64,000 bases of DNA from Candidatus Methanomethylophilaceae archaeon (GTDB lineage: Archaea > Thermoplasmatota > Thermoplasmata > Methanomassiliicoccales > Methanomethylophilaceae): positions 62,001 to 126,000 of the forward strand of contig CALUHR010000005.1 of the NCBI GenBank assembly GCA_944320495.1, given 5' to 3'. Below the pieces are notes generated by a model. It was not told where the DNA came from, searched no databases, and was given only the letters and a program-made list of their open reading frames with translations. Of this stretch, positions 8,701 through 16,525 are shown piece after piece. The translations under genes were made by a program, and so were the position numbers. Numbering within the stretch: the first letter of the stretch is position 1; each line of letters opens with the position of its first letter.

Positions 8701-9505
8701 CGCCGCCAACCTCAGGAGGGACATAGTGGACGGGATGGCCGACGGCCTGACGGTGGACGAGGCGCGGAGGCGCGCATCGGCCCGCGTGTTCGGCTGCCCT
8801 CCCGGGGCGTACGGCCCCGGCGTGAACCATGCGATCGAGACGAGCGACTGGGAGACGGTGAGGGACCTGGCGGACATCTACATCACCTGGGGCAGCTGCG
8901 CATACGGGCGCGGGCTGCACGGCGAGAGCATGAGGGACGAGTTCGTCCGGAGGTTCTCGAAGGTGCAGGCCACGGTGAAGAACATGCCCGACAGGGAGAT
9001 CGACCTGCTGGACATCGACGACGTCTACGGCTACCTCGGGGGCATGAACTCCTTCGTCCGCGCCTACGGGAACAAGGACGCGTTGTCGTTCATGGGCGAC
9101 GGCTCGAACCCGGACAGGGTGCGCGTGAGGGACACAAAGGAGGAGCTCCAATTCGTCTACAGGAGCAAGATCCTCAACCCGAAGTTCGTGGACGGGCTGA
9201 AGCGCCATGGGTACCGCGGCGTGGCGGAGGTGGCGAACCTCACCGAGTACACCTTCGGATGGGACGCCACGTCGGACATCGTGGACGACTGGATGTACGA
9301 GAGGCTGGCCGACACGTACCTCTTCGACGAGGACACCCGCGATTGGATGGAGGACGAGAACCCCCATGCCATGGCCGACATGATGGACCGCCTGTTCGAG
9401 GCGATAGACCGCGGGATGTGGGACGTTAAGCCGGAGACCCTTGAAAAGCTCAAAGAGGTCTACTTGGAGCTGGAGGAAAGGATCGAGGAGGTCCAGGACA
9501 GGTGA
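5765..9505 (+). CDS. cobN: CobN-type metal chelatase large subunit
   Basis: The 1246-aa protein matches the CobN/ChlH family in length and motifs: an N-terminal domain, VHVGTHGTLEWLPGRSLG near residue 545, a GxLEPVP-like region near 925, GSCAYGRG near 1045 and a C-terminal TFGWDATSDIVDDWMYE segment near 1165. CobN inserts cobalt into hydrogenobyrinic acid diamide, and ChlH inserts Mg into protoporphyrin; archaeal homologues have uncertain substrates. It is divergent from chlI-chlD, which would supply the motor, and both promoters carry the shared palindrome. Given the neighbouring nitrogenase-like reductases, a nickel, cobalt or other tetrapyrrole pathway is likely (inference). Confidence 0.93.
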   Translation: MPLRIVYVTIQSVDASLFREPAEEVCRENGWDLDLFCANDSDVDEDPLLYHELSLRTKTADLVLVRVMADPTRMRRFEQWEKVLRECPGYVHVYSGNLEVSLVYRDLFKGDDREYMRLREFVRGRGAENDRAIVQWVHHAVTGEGDVPDPVEHRPNGIYHPDFDRDVTLDEYLAHLDPSKPTIGLMFTANLWIYGNLEHIDAFIRETESQGMNIIPVFFSSVASRTDGNEGSVAIVREYFTEGGRGRVDALVMATPFSQLNNSRDCSGVYTPDWQNYFHTLTDVPVFQAMSVSAHFADYEESAEGLSKGDFGMNVIWPEVDGQIITVPFASNERGRGGPKVYTPLPDRIRRLVSTVGAWARLRHKPASERRIAILMYQSRPDSGRIGGAAGLDTMQSIRDMLERMSSLGYTVYHVPETSRALTDEILDNITNDLEWSSEERVREKAAAMVPMSDYEPEYGRLSEFNRRRMEESWGKAPGTVSVQDGRFVIPGIVNGNVYIGYQPLRSWADQMESVYHDPVVPMPHQYLAFYRWLKYVFKADAVVHVGTHGTLEWLPGRSLGLSGKCFPDLVLDSIPNIYPYVIDDPGEGIQCKRRSEAVLIGHMCPTMARAGSYETLEAVDGPLQEVFKNTAAKGEQRRAMVSEVLDAAREADLLRELGIPDGISPEDFEGELGRIHDYITDIKDTIIRDGLHVLGRAPEGELLTESVYSLTRVRNGDVPSLRSAVASAMGFDLDALLDDSSDMTDGELNSVILDRVDDRVMSLIADMQAAGYAKDGCLALAADVGDSDGLTKAVVYICDTLVPNLARMTDEMGNMMHAFEGGYVLPGPSGAPTRGNADILPMGRNFYGIDPDIVPTKAAWEIGRRMADQMVERYTRERGSYPTEVGFIIWATDTMKTNGDDVAYILWLMGVRPVWSSNGGQVVGLEPVPLEELGRPRIDVTVRITGLFRDAFPNLIDLIDDAVQLIAGLDEGDEDNALAANLRRDIVDGMADGLTVDEARRRASARVFGCPPGAYGPGVNHAIETSDWETVRDLADIYITWGSCAYGRGLHGESMRDEFVRRFSKVQATVKNMPDREIDLLDIDDVYGYLGGMNSFVRAYGNKDALSFMGDGSNPDRVRVRDTKEELQFVYRSKILNPKFVDGLKRHGYRGVAEVANLTEYTFGWDATSDIVDDWMYERLADTYLFDEDTRDWMEDENPHAMADMMDRLFEAIDRGMWDVKPETLEKLKEVYLELEERIEEVQDR

Positions 9506-9528
9506 GCCCCCGGGTCCCGCCGGCCGGA

Positions 9529-10596
9529 TCACATCCAGGCGCTCTTACGCTGCCTGACGAGGATCCAGATGAAGAGCGGGCCGCCGATCATCGAGCAGAT
9601 CACTCCTACGGGCAGCCCGTTGGGCCCGCTCACCTTGGCCACGGTATCGGCGAGTATCACGAACGCCGCCCCGAAGGCCGCCGACGCGGGGATGAGATAG
9701 CGGTTGTTCGATCCCACGAATATCCTGGCCACGTGCGGGCCCACGAGGCCGATGAATCCAATCGTGCCTGTGAAGCATATCAGGACGGCGGTCATGATCG
9801 AGACCAGCACGAGAGTCGAGACGCGGATGTTCTCCGCATTCTCCCCGAAGGTCTGGGCAGCCCTGTCTCCGGCGTACATCACATTGAGCTTGCTGGATGA
9901 GAACCAGAGGATGACCGTGATCAGCAAGGTGACGACCAGCATCACGGGGATGTATTCCCACTGCATGCTGCTCAGGGATCCGACCCTCCATTCGTATGCA
10001 TCCGCCATCGTCTCGGACGGCGCGGTGACCATCATGATCTGCGTGATGGAGCTGAACAGGAACATGACAGCGATCCCTGTGAGGATCATGGCGGTTGGAG
10101 TCAGCCTACGATACTTCGCCACCAGAACGATGATGGCTGTCGGAATCAACGAACATATGAACGAATTCACGACTGTCGTAGCGGTTCCGCTGATGAACGG
10201 GACGATGGAGATCCCCAGGATTATGTTAAGGGTCGCACCCAGGAACGCTCCAGAAGATATCCCCATCGTGTACGGCTCCGCCAGGGGGTTCTTGAAATCA
10301 TTCTGCATGATCGCTCCGGCCACCGACAGCCCCGCACCGATGAGCAGAGCCCCCAGCGCCCTGGGGACACGGACATCCCAGACGTAGTAGTCATCGCTCG
10401 GATCCACGGGGTTGCCCGCAAGATGGTCGAAGAAGGTGCCCACCGCATCCGATATTCCGATCCTGTAAACCCCGAAACCCAGCGTCAGGAAGAACGCCCC
10501 TGCGGCAAGCAGTATGAAAGCCAGTATGAACAGGACCTTCCTCCTGTTCATCGCCCTGTACTCCTCGCGGAATTCCTCGTTGGTCTCCTCGATCAA
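9529..10596 (-). CDS. FecCD-type ABC permease (cassette 1, second permease)
   Basis: A 355-aa integral membrane protein of the FecCD/BtuC family, which exports nothing but imports iron chelates, heme or corrinoids with a binding protein and an ATPase. It has about ten hydrophobic segments and family motifs NPLAEPYTMGISSGA near 110, TGTIGFIGLVGPHV near 265 and PVGV near 325. I chose the TTG at 10596 because TTGA overlaps the upstream permease's stop and because the N-terminus (acidic, then RRK) then resembles its paralogues; an ATG at 10551 is the alternative. It ends close to cobN, convergent. Confidence 0.85.
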   Translation of the reverse strand: MIEETNEEFREEYRAMNRRKVLFILAFILLAAGAFFLTLGFGVYRIGISDAVGTFFDHLAGNPVDPSDDYYVWDVRVPRALGALLIGAGLSVAGAIMQNDFKNPLAEPYTMGISSGAFLGATLNIILGISIVPFISGTATTVVNSFICSLIPTAIIVLVAKYRRLTPTAMILTGIAVMFLFSSITQIMMVTAPSETMADAYEWRVGSLSSMQWEYIPVMLVVTLLITVILWFSSSKLNVMYAGDRAAQTFGENAENIRVSTLVLVSIMTAVLICFTGTIGFIGLVGPHVARIFVGSNNRYLIPASAAFGAAFVILADTVAKVSGPNGLPVGVICSMIGGPLFIWILVRQRKSAWM

Positions 10597-11684
10597 TATA
10601 TCGCCCCCGCCTTTTTCGTCTGCCACAGGATGATCAGGAAGAACACCGGGCTCCCAATGACGCTCATCACCACACCTACGGGTATGTCCGAGAACTGGAA
10701 CGCGATGTAATCCGCGGCCAGGAGCAGCAACGCCCCGGCAGCCATGGATATGGGTGCGACGAACCTGTTGTCGGACCCTATCACCAGCCTGACCATGTGC
10801 GGAGCCACCAATCCGATGAATCCGATGATCCCCGTGAACGACACGATGGCGGCCGTCATCACCGCCATCAGAACCAGACAGAACAGACGGAACTTCTCGA
10901 CGTCCACCCCGAGACTGATGGCACTGTTCTCCCCAAGGGACATGACGTTCAACTTGGATGAGAGGAGCATCACTATCACGGAGCCTGCGACCGTCACGAC
11001 GACCATTATCGGAAGCGAATCCCACGACATCCCGTCGAGACTGCCGACCTGCCACATGTAGGCGCTCTGCAGCGTATCGGCGTCCGTGGTGACCATCAGG
11101 TACGTGATCATCGAGTTGAAGAAGTAGGAGATCGCGGTTCCCAGGAGGATCAGGGTGGCCGGGGTCATGTGGATGCGCTGGGCCAGGAACACTATCAGCA
11201 GTGCCGGCACCATCGCTCCGATGAATGCATTGGTCACTATCCCCATCTCGCCGGTCACCGACGAGAACGATATCCCCACGACTATGGCGCAAATCGCCCC
11301 GAAGCAGGCTCCCGAAGATATCCCCGTGCTGTAGGGATCCGCGAGCGGGTTCACCATCATGGACTGCATCATGGTGCCACAGATCGCCAGGGCGGCTCCG
11401 GCCACTATCGCCGCGAGGGCATGTGGGAATGCCGTGTTCCAGATGTAGCGGTCCGCCCACCAGAACAGGGACTTGGAAGGGTACTCGTTGCCGAGTATGT
11501 GGTTCCAGATGATCTCGTAGGTCTCCTTCAGACCCACACCCTCGTAATTCGATAGGGAGAGCAACCCTACGAAGAGGACTATCCCCAGTACGCAGACTGT
11601 CAGAAGGATGATCTTCCGGGCGATGGCATGATGGTACTCCTCCTTCAGCCCGTCTCTTGTGAGCTCCTCCTCTTCGTATTCCAT
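10593..11684 (-). CDS. FecCD-type ABC permease (cassette 1, first permease)
   Basis: This 363-aa polytopic membrane protein belongs to the FecCD/BtuC permease family: NPLADPYSTGISSGA near residue 105 and TGIIGFIGLVAPHMVRL near 275 are the hallmark segments for coupling to the ATPase. It lies between the dockerin-bearing binding protein and the second permease, and the two permeases probably form a heterodimer. The acidic N-terminus (MEYEEEELTRDG) resembles those of the other permeases here. Substrate unknown, but the shared regulon links it to tetrapyrrole or metal chemistry. Confidence 0.9.
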   Translation of the reverse strand: MEYEEEELTRDGLKEEYHHAIARKIILLTVCVLGIVLFVGLLSLSNYEGVGLKETYEIIWNHILGNEYPSKSLFWWADRYIWNTAFPHALAAIVAGAALAICGTMMQSMMVNPLADPYSTGISSGACFGAICAIVVGISFSSVTGEMGIVTNAFIGAMVPALLIVFLAQRIHMTPATLILLGTAISYFFNSMITYLMVTTDADTLQSAYMWQVGSLDGMSWDSLPIMVVVTVAGSVIVMLLSSKLNVMSLGENSAISLGVDVEKFRLFCLVLMAVMTAAIVSFTGIIGFIGLVAPHMVRLVIGSDNRFVAPISMAAGALLLLAADYIAFQFSDIPVGVVMSVIGSPVFFLIILWQTKKAGAIY

Positions 11685-11725
11685 GGTATCTCTGGGAATC
11701 GGGGGGATGGGACCCCCCGGTTTGT

Positions 11726-13105
11726 TCAGGCGGTCACTTCCCTGTAGAGGTCGTAATCAATGTAGGCGAGGACGGTGTCGAGGGTCTGTCCCTCGAGAGG
11801 CGCGGTGCCCATGTCTATGAAGTCCTGGAGGACCCCATCGGCCCACTCCCTGGAGAAATCGTCGCCGTACATCGCATGGGCCATGTAGGCGACCTTGACG
11901 GCCCCGGGCAGCAGGTTGTTGATGTAGACGAGCCTGTCCTCGAATCCCTTGAAGTACATGGTGGAAGACACACCCTTGTTGTCGTGGTCCCATGTGTCGA
12001 TGACGAGCTCCTCGATCCCGGCCTCGTCCAGACCCCAGTCCATCGAACGGTTGTTGAGGATGGCCCCGACATCCGTGTAATTTGACAACGCCTCGACGCT
12101 CTGCATCTTGGTGGATCCGTCTCCGGCATATGTCTCGGAGAAGTCGGAGTTGACGATGTAGTAGGGCAATCCGCCTGCGGTGGATGCGCTGCTGTTGAAC
12201 GTCGAATCGTTCTCGCAGATGTAGATGTACATCGTGCAGCAGATGTAGCTGCACTTCTCGTCATTGGACAGGGATCCGACCTTTTCTTCGATCAGATTGA
12301 TCACATCCCAGCTCTTCTGGGCGTACTCCACACCGATCTCCTCGCAGTCCCCTCCGAACAGGAACCCGAGGGTCAGGACGGTTGTGATCTCGGAGGTGGC
12401 ATCGGCCGAGGAATAGATGATCATGGGTATGTCGGCGGCCTCAAGATCGGCTGCACGGACATCGGTGATCTGCGCGATCCCGCTGTAATCCACCAGCAGC
12501 GCTCCGAGTCCTCCCTCGGTGTTTGCATCCAATGTGGTGAAGTTCTTCCATGCCGCATCACTGATCTGACGCTGAGTTCCACCGAGGTCGACAGCACTGT
12601 CGCTGATGGAGCTCTCGGCAGTCTCGTAGCTACTGACGAAATATCCAGCCACATACTGACCGCCGTTCGCATAGAGGGTGGGCAGCTGCATGTTGGTCCC
12701 GTAGGGGACCACATTCCTCAGAGGGTAGGTGCAGGAAACGGTCGTTGGTTTGCCGTTCACATCCAGACAGAGGACGTAAACGGTAGTTCCATCCTTCCTG
12801 TCGATAAGGTCCTGTAGAAGCTGTTTGTCCGTTTCATCCACATTTCCGTCGTTGTTGACGTCAGCCAGCGGGTAGTCGTCGATGGACTTGTCGCCGGAGA
12901 TGACATCGTCGAGAATCTCCATGTCCTTCTCATCGATGGTGTAGTCGTCGTTGGCATTGCCCCTTATCTGGAGCTGAGAGGCGATATCCGAATCACCGGA
13001 GGAATCGTTGCCCCCGTTACCACCGAACCCTATGAGTACGGCGGCAACGACGACAATGGCCACAACTACGACAGCCGCGATGATTGTCGTTGTCTTCTTT
13101 TCCAT
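11726..13105 (-). CDS. Binding protein with dockerin-like EF-hand pair (cassette 1)
   Basis: The 459-aa protein starts with a hydrophobic segment (residues about 6-27, AAVVVVAIVVVAAVLIG) that anchors it outside the membrane. Residues about 45-105 hold two calcium-loop repeats, NANDDYTIDEKD and DVNNDGNVDETD, the pattern of a dockerin type I domain. The rest fits a BtuF/FepB-like substrate-binding domain, with YAGDGSTKMQS and similar patches. It feeds the two downstream permeases. A dockerin on a binding protein is unusual: dockerins normally bind cohesins, and I see no cohesin here. A palindromic operator lies 28 nt upstream of the ATG. Confidence 0.8.
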   Translation of the reverse strand: MEKKTTTIIAAVVVVAIVVVAAVLIGFGGNGGNDSSGDSDIASQLQIRGNANDDYTIDEKDMEILDDVISGDKSIDDYPLADVNNDGNVDETDKQLLQDLIDRKDGTTVYVLCLDVNGKPTTVSCTYPLRNVVPYGTNMQLPTLYANGGQYVAGYFVSSYETAESSISDSAVDLGGTQRQISDAAWKNFTTLDANTEGGLGALLVDYSGIAQITDVRAADLEAADIPMIIYSSADATSEITTVLTLGFLFGGDCEEIGVEYAQKSWDVINLIEEKVGSLSNDEKCSYICCTMYIYICENDSTFNSSASTAGGLPYYIVNSDFSETYAGDGSTKMQSVEALSNYTDVGAILNNRSMDWGLDEAGIEELVIDTWDHDNKGVSSTMYFKGFEDRLVYINNLLPGAVKVAYMAHAMYGDDFSREWADGVLQDFIDMGTAPLEGQTLDTVLAYIDYDLYREVTA

Positions 13106-13132
13106 GTTCTCACTTTCTGGGATCGCCGTTAG

Positions 13133-13149
13133 TTGGCATATACATCCAA
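13133..13149. promoter_or_regulatory. TTGGAT palindrome, site 4 (binding protein 1)
   Basis: TTGGCATATACATCCAA lies between the cassette-1 ATPase gene and the binding-protein gene, 28 nt from the latter's ATG. The same 17 bases occur, inverted, at site 5. It suggests an internal promoter inside the transporter operon. Confidence 0.65.
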
Positions 13150-13189
13150 TTCTCTCAATCGAAAAGTCCCAGTCACTCTCCCCCGAGGA

Positions 13190-14053
13190 TCAGGATTCGG
13201 CCGGCTGCGACTCGGCAGCGCCCTCCCGCTCCCTGCGCTCCCTAATACGGGCCATGACTGCGGACGGGTTGATCCTCTCGTCCATCGGCAGGGCGTCCCT
13301 GAGGATCACGTGCGGACGGCCCTCGTCGTCGATCACGCGGGATTCGACCCCGTAGACCGTCCTGAGGTTGTCCTCCGTGATGACCTCCCGCGGCGTCCCG
13401 ACGTCGAAGATCTTGCCCTGGAACATCAGGATCACGCTGTCCGCGTACTTCGCCGCGATGTTGATGTCGTGGCTGATCATGATGATCAGGATCCCCTTCT
13501 CGACGGACAGCCGCTTGAGCATCTTCGTGACATCCAGCTGATGCCGGATGTCCAGATTGGAGGTCGGCTCGTCCAGGAGGAGTATCTTCGGCTCCTGCAC
13601 GAGACCCCTGGCCAGCATGACCTTCTGGTGCTGGCCCGCCGAGAGCTCGTTGAACTGGCGCATGGCGAGATGCGAGATCCCGAGCATCTTCAGCGTGTCA
13701 TAAACCACGTCGAGGTCGTTGTCCAGGGACTTCCATTTGGAGTGCGGGTGCCTGCCCATCATCACCGTGTCCACCACGGTGAGCGGGAAGGTGTCGTTGG
13801 CCGAGTACGGCACGTATCCAATCTGCTTGGCCAGCTCCTTGATCGACGTCTCCCTGACGTCCTTGCCGTCGATGAAGACCGAACCGGAGGTTGGCTGCAG
13901 GATCTTGTTGATGCAGTGTATCAGCGTGGACTTGCCCACCCCGTTCGGCCCCAGGATGGAGACGAACGCGGGCCCGTCGATGTCGAGCGAGATGTCGTTG
14001 AGGACGGGCGCGCTGCTGTAGGAGAACTCCACGTTGTCGATTCTGATCTGCAT
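13190..14053 (-). CDS. FecE/BtuD-type ABC ATPase (cassette 1)
   Basis: The 287-aa ATPase has Walker A GPNGVGKS near residue 35, the Q-loop near 80, signature ELSAGQHQKVMLARGL near 138, Walker B ILLLDEPTSNLD near 158 and the H-loop ISHD near 190. This set is typical of the FecE/BtuD/HmuV subgroup that powers FecCD permeases. I chose the ATG at 14053; the open frame continues upstream only through the operator. It has a charged C-terminal tail of about 30 residues. It is the first gene of the cassette-1 importer, with operator site 5 at its promoter. Confidence 0.9.
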   Translation of the reverse strand: MQIRIDNVEFSYSSAPVLNDISLDIDGPAFVSILGPNGVGKSTLIHCINKILQPTSGSVFIDGKDVRETSIKELAKQIGYVPYSANDTFPLTVVDTVMMGRHPHSKWKSLDNDLDVVYDTLKMLGISHLAMRQFNELSAGQHQKVMLARGLVQEPKILLLDEPTSNLDIRHQLDVTKMLKRLSVEKGILIIMISHDINIAAKYADSVILMFQGKIFDVGTPREVITEDNLRTVYGVESRVIDDEGRPHVILRDALPMDERINPSAVMARIRERREREGAAESQPAES

Positions 14054-14066
14054 GGGACCACTTCGA

Positions 14067-14083
14067 TTGGATGTATATGCCAA
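14067..14083. promoter_or_regulatory. TTGGAT palindrome, site 5 (ATPase 1)
   Basis: Reads TTGGCATATACATCCAA on the minus strand, identical to site 4 and placed with its far end 30 nt from the ATPase ATG, as at sites 2 and 7. Confidence 0.7.
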
Positions 14084-14194
14084 TTATTTCCTAGCATTTA
14101 AGGATAATCAGAAAAATAACATTGCTGTTTCACATTTCTACTAAATTAATTGTTACTTTTAAATATAATCTCAGCAGGATTGGTCGATTAGGAT

Positions 14195-14208
14195 TTAGAT
14201 ATACCTAA
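14195..14208. promoter_or_regulatory. TTAG-N6-CTAA operator, site 3 (ABC exporter)
   Basis: TTAGATATACCTAA sits upstream of the DrrA-like gene. Its flanks (ATTTAG before and CTAATAAAA after) also match the site at 463-476, where 15 of 21 positions agree by eye. An overlapping TTAGG at 14188 extends it. A DtxR-type repressor is the likely ligand. Confidence 0.5.
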
Positions 14209-14274
14209 TAAAAACCGATATAATAGTAGGACCCATCATCCAACTCACCGCAGGCCGCAGCCTGGGGAGATACC

Positions 14275-15135
14275 ATGGGCGACATCATCGTGATAGAGGA
14301 CCTCGTCAAGACGTTCGACGGGAAGACAGCCGTCGACCGTCTGAACCTGAGGATCCGCGAGGGGGAGCTGTTCGGATTCCTCGGTCCGAACGGGGCCGGC
14401 AAGACCACCACCGTCAGGTGCGTGGCGACTCTCACGAACTTCGACTCCGGGACCATAACGGTCGACGGATACGACCTCGTGAAGAATCCGAGGGAGGCGA
14501 AGGAGAGGATGGGCGTCATCCAGCAGCAGGTGTCCCTGGACAAGGACCTTACCATCCGGGAGAACATGATCTCCCATGCGATGTACCACATGATGGGCAG
14601 AGCGGAGAGGGACGAGAAGATCCGGGAGCTCTCCGACTTCTTCGGCCTCGAGGAGTATCTCGACAGACCCGTGGACTCCCTCTCGGGAGGGTGGAAGAAG
14701 CGCGCGGCGATAGTGTGCGCGATGCTCCACAACCCCAAGGTCCTCTTCCTCGACGAGCCCACCTCGGGTCTCGACATCAACGCCCGCAGGCTGCTGTGGG
14801 ACGTGGTCAGGAGGCTGCACGCCGGCGGCACGACGATCGTGCTCACCACCCATTACATCGAGGAGGCCGAGGCTCTCTGCGACAGGGTGGGCATCATCGA
14901 CCACGGGAGGATCATCGCGCTTGACACCCCGCAGAGGCTCTGCGAGAGCGTCGGTTCGGTGGCGGTGGAGTACATGGAGGACGCCAGGACGCGGTATCGC
15001 TACTTCGGGACCCGCGAGGAGGCCAACGCCTTCGCCGCGGGCATCAACACCGGGGTCGACGTCACCATACGCAGGACGAACCTGGAGGACGTGTTCGTGG
15101 AACTCACCGGGAAATCCGTGGGGGGACAGAAATGA
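14275..15135 (+). CDS. DrrA/CcmA-type ABC exporter ATPase
   Basis: The 286-aa protein is an ATPase of the ABC-2 (DrrA, NodI) type: Walker A GPNGAGKT near residue 39, signature SLSGGWKKRAAI near 138, Walker B VLFLDEPTSGLD near 157, H-loop LTTHY near 190 and a C-terminal extension ending LEDVFVELTGK that is diagnostic of this subgroup. It has a good ribosome site (GGGGAGA, 14264-14270). It overlaps the permease by ATGA. TTAG-N6-CTAA operators rather than the TTGGAT palindrome lie upstream, so it probably answers to a different metal signal. Substrate unknown. Confidence 0.9.
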   Translation: MGDIIVIEDLVKTFDGKTAVDRLNLRIREGELFGFLGPNGAGKTTTVRCVATLTNFDSGTITVDGYDLVKNPREAKERMGVIQQQVSLDKDLTIRENMISHAMYHMMGRAERDEKIRELSDFFGLEEYLDRPVDSLSGGWKKRAAIVCAMLHNPKVLFLDEPTSGLDINARRLLWDVVRRLHAGGTTIVLTTHYIEEAEALCDRVGIIDHGRIIALDTPQRLCESVGSVAVEYMEDARTRYRYFGTREEANAFAAGINTGVDVTIRRTNLEDVFVELTGKSVGGQK

Positions 15136-15905
15136 GTAATCTCCTCAGACAGATCTACTACGTCGCGTGGGGCGACATGATGTTCATGAGACACAACTTC
15201 CTGAACATCCTCATAATGAGCATCATGAGCCCGATACTGTACCTGATAGCGTTCGGGTTCGGGCTCAGGACCGGCACCACCGACATCGGCGTATCGTACG
15301 TGTCGTTCGTCATCCCCGGTATCGTGGCATTGTCATCGCTGAACTCGTCGTTCTCGTCCACATCCACGAGGATGAACGTGCAGAGGCTGTACTATCGGAG
15401 CTTCGACGAGATGATGATGTGCCCGCTGAGCCTCCATGCCATAGTCTGGGGCAAGTGCATGCTCGGACTCGTGCGCGGGCTCATAGCCTGCTTCATACTG
15501 TACGCGCTCGGACTGGGGCTCGGTGCGGCCAGGATCGGCGGGATGGAGCTGGAGCTCACGCCGATGTTCGTCGTGTGCACGGTGCTCTCCTGCATCGTGT
15601 TCTCGTTCCTCGGCATGGCCGCCGCTCTGCTGGCGAAGTCCCATCAGAGCATGGCGACCTTCAACAGCCTGATCATCCTGCCCATGACGTTCCTGTGCGG
15701 GACGTTCTTCTCCGTCTCCGCGCTCCACCCCGTGTTCCAGACAGTCCTGTACTGCCTCCCGCTGACGTACTCGAGCGAGTTGATCAGATCCGCGGCGCTG
15801 CCGGACTTCCTGGAGTTCGACTGGCTGTGCCTGGTGGGACTGATCCTCTGGGGCGTGGCGTTCTACGCGATCGACTACTGGCTGCTGAAGACCAGGAAGG
15901 TCTGA
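15132..15905 (+). CDS. ABC-2 type exporter permease
   Basis: The 257-aa membrane protein has six hydrophobic segments and the ABC-2 permease pattern (NodJ/DrrB): VSYVSFVIPGIVALS near 55, a central LPMTFLCGTFFSV near 185 and a C-terminal segment ending WLLKTRKV. It pairs with the preceding ATPase, with which it overlaps by four bases. Its last 31 bases overlap the convergent secreted-protein gene. Exporters of this class move drugs, polysaccharide precursors or metal chelates, and the substrate here cannot be inferred. Confidence 0.88.
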   Translation: MSNLLRQIYYVAWGDMMFMRHNFLNILIMSIMSPILYLIAFGFGLRTGTTDIGVSYVSFVIPGIVALSSLNSSFSSTSTRMNVQRLYYRSFDEMMMCPLSLHAIVWGKCMLGLVRGLIACFILYALGLGLGAARIGGMELELTPMFVVCTVLSCIVFSFLGMAAALLAKSHQSMATFNSLIILPMTFLCGTFFSVSALHPVFQTVLYCLPLTYSSELIRSAALPDFLEFDWLCLVGLILWGVAFYAIDYWLLKTRKV

Positions 15906-16525
15906 GATGATCCACCAGAGCCGGTCCCGCCTTCCGGGCGGGGCCGACCCATGAATTCCGATGACCGCCGGTGCGATCGCACCATGTCGGTCCCGACCAG
16001 CGTCACCTCTGTGACCTCGAACCCGTCCCAGCGGTCGCACTGCCTCACGAACCTGTGGACCAGGGAGTCCCCTCCGATGTAGAAGGTGTCCGTCTCCGTG
16101 CAGCCCTCGCGCTCCCTCCACACGGTGTACACGCTGCAGACGGCCTCGCCGTCGAAGGTGTCCAGCATCGCGTAGCCGGCGCTCCTCTCCGAGAGGCGCT
16201 CCAGCGCGTCGTCGGAGAGTATCAGGGAGCCGGGATCGAACCCCTCGAGGGATTCGTCGGATGGCTCCCCGTCTATGTAGATGTCCAAGGTGAAGCGACC
16301 GTCCGGGCGGACATCGGACACCACGCCGCGGACGGTGTGGCTCTCGACTGACGCGTCCCTCCCCTCGACGGTGCGGGTGACCTCCCACTCGATGTAGGAC
16401 CCCTCGGACACCTCGCAGGATGATGGCGCCTCCAGGGCATCGGTGCCGTATACGATGAGGACGGAGGTCGCGACGGCGAGGACGGAGATCATGATCGCGA
16501 CGGCGGCCCTGCTGACGGGGATCAT
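15875..16525 (-). CDS. Secreted or membrane-anchored protein in nitrogenase-like operon 1
   Basis: I do not recognise this 216-aa protein. It begins MIPVSRAAVAIMIS with one hydrophobic segment (about residues 6-28), followed by a beta-rich extracytoplasmic domain with four cysteines and a Gly/Ser/Arg-rich tail. Its ATG overlaps the stop of the NifK-like gene (ATGA), so it is the third gene of that operon. An extracellular partner of the importer or of the NifHD/K-like enzyme is possible, but the position outside the membrane makes direct enzyme interaction unlikely. The last 31 bases overlap the convergent permease gene. Confidence 0.7.
   Translation of the reverse strand: MIPVSRAAVAIMISVLAVATSVLIVYGTDALEAPSSCEVSEGSYIEWEVTRTVEGRDASVESHTVRGVVSDVRPDGRFTLDIYIDGEPSDESLEGFDPGSLILSDDALERLSERSAGYAMLDTFDGEAVCSVYTVWREREGCTETDTFYIGGDSLVHRFVRQCDRWDGFEVTEVTLVGTDMVRSHRRSSEFMGRPRPEGGTGSGGSSQTFLVFSSQ
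15926..15942. terminator. GC hairpin in convergent overlap
   Basis: CCCGCC and GGCGGG form a 6-bp stem with a short TTCCG loop just after the exporter permease stop and inside the 3' end of the convergent gene. Probably ends transcription of the exporter pair. Confidence 0.35.

Noticed and set aside
7946..9532. Long minus-strand open frame opposite cobN
   Set aside because: Shadow of the CobN gene with no recognisable motif and no promoter.
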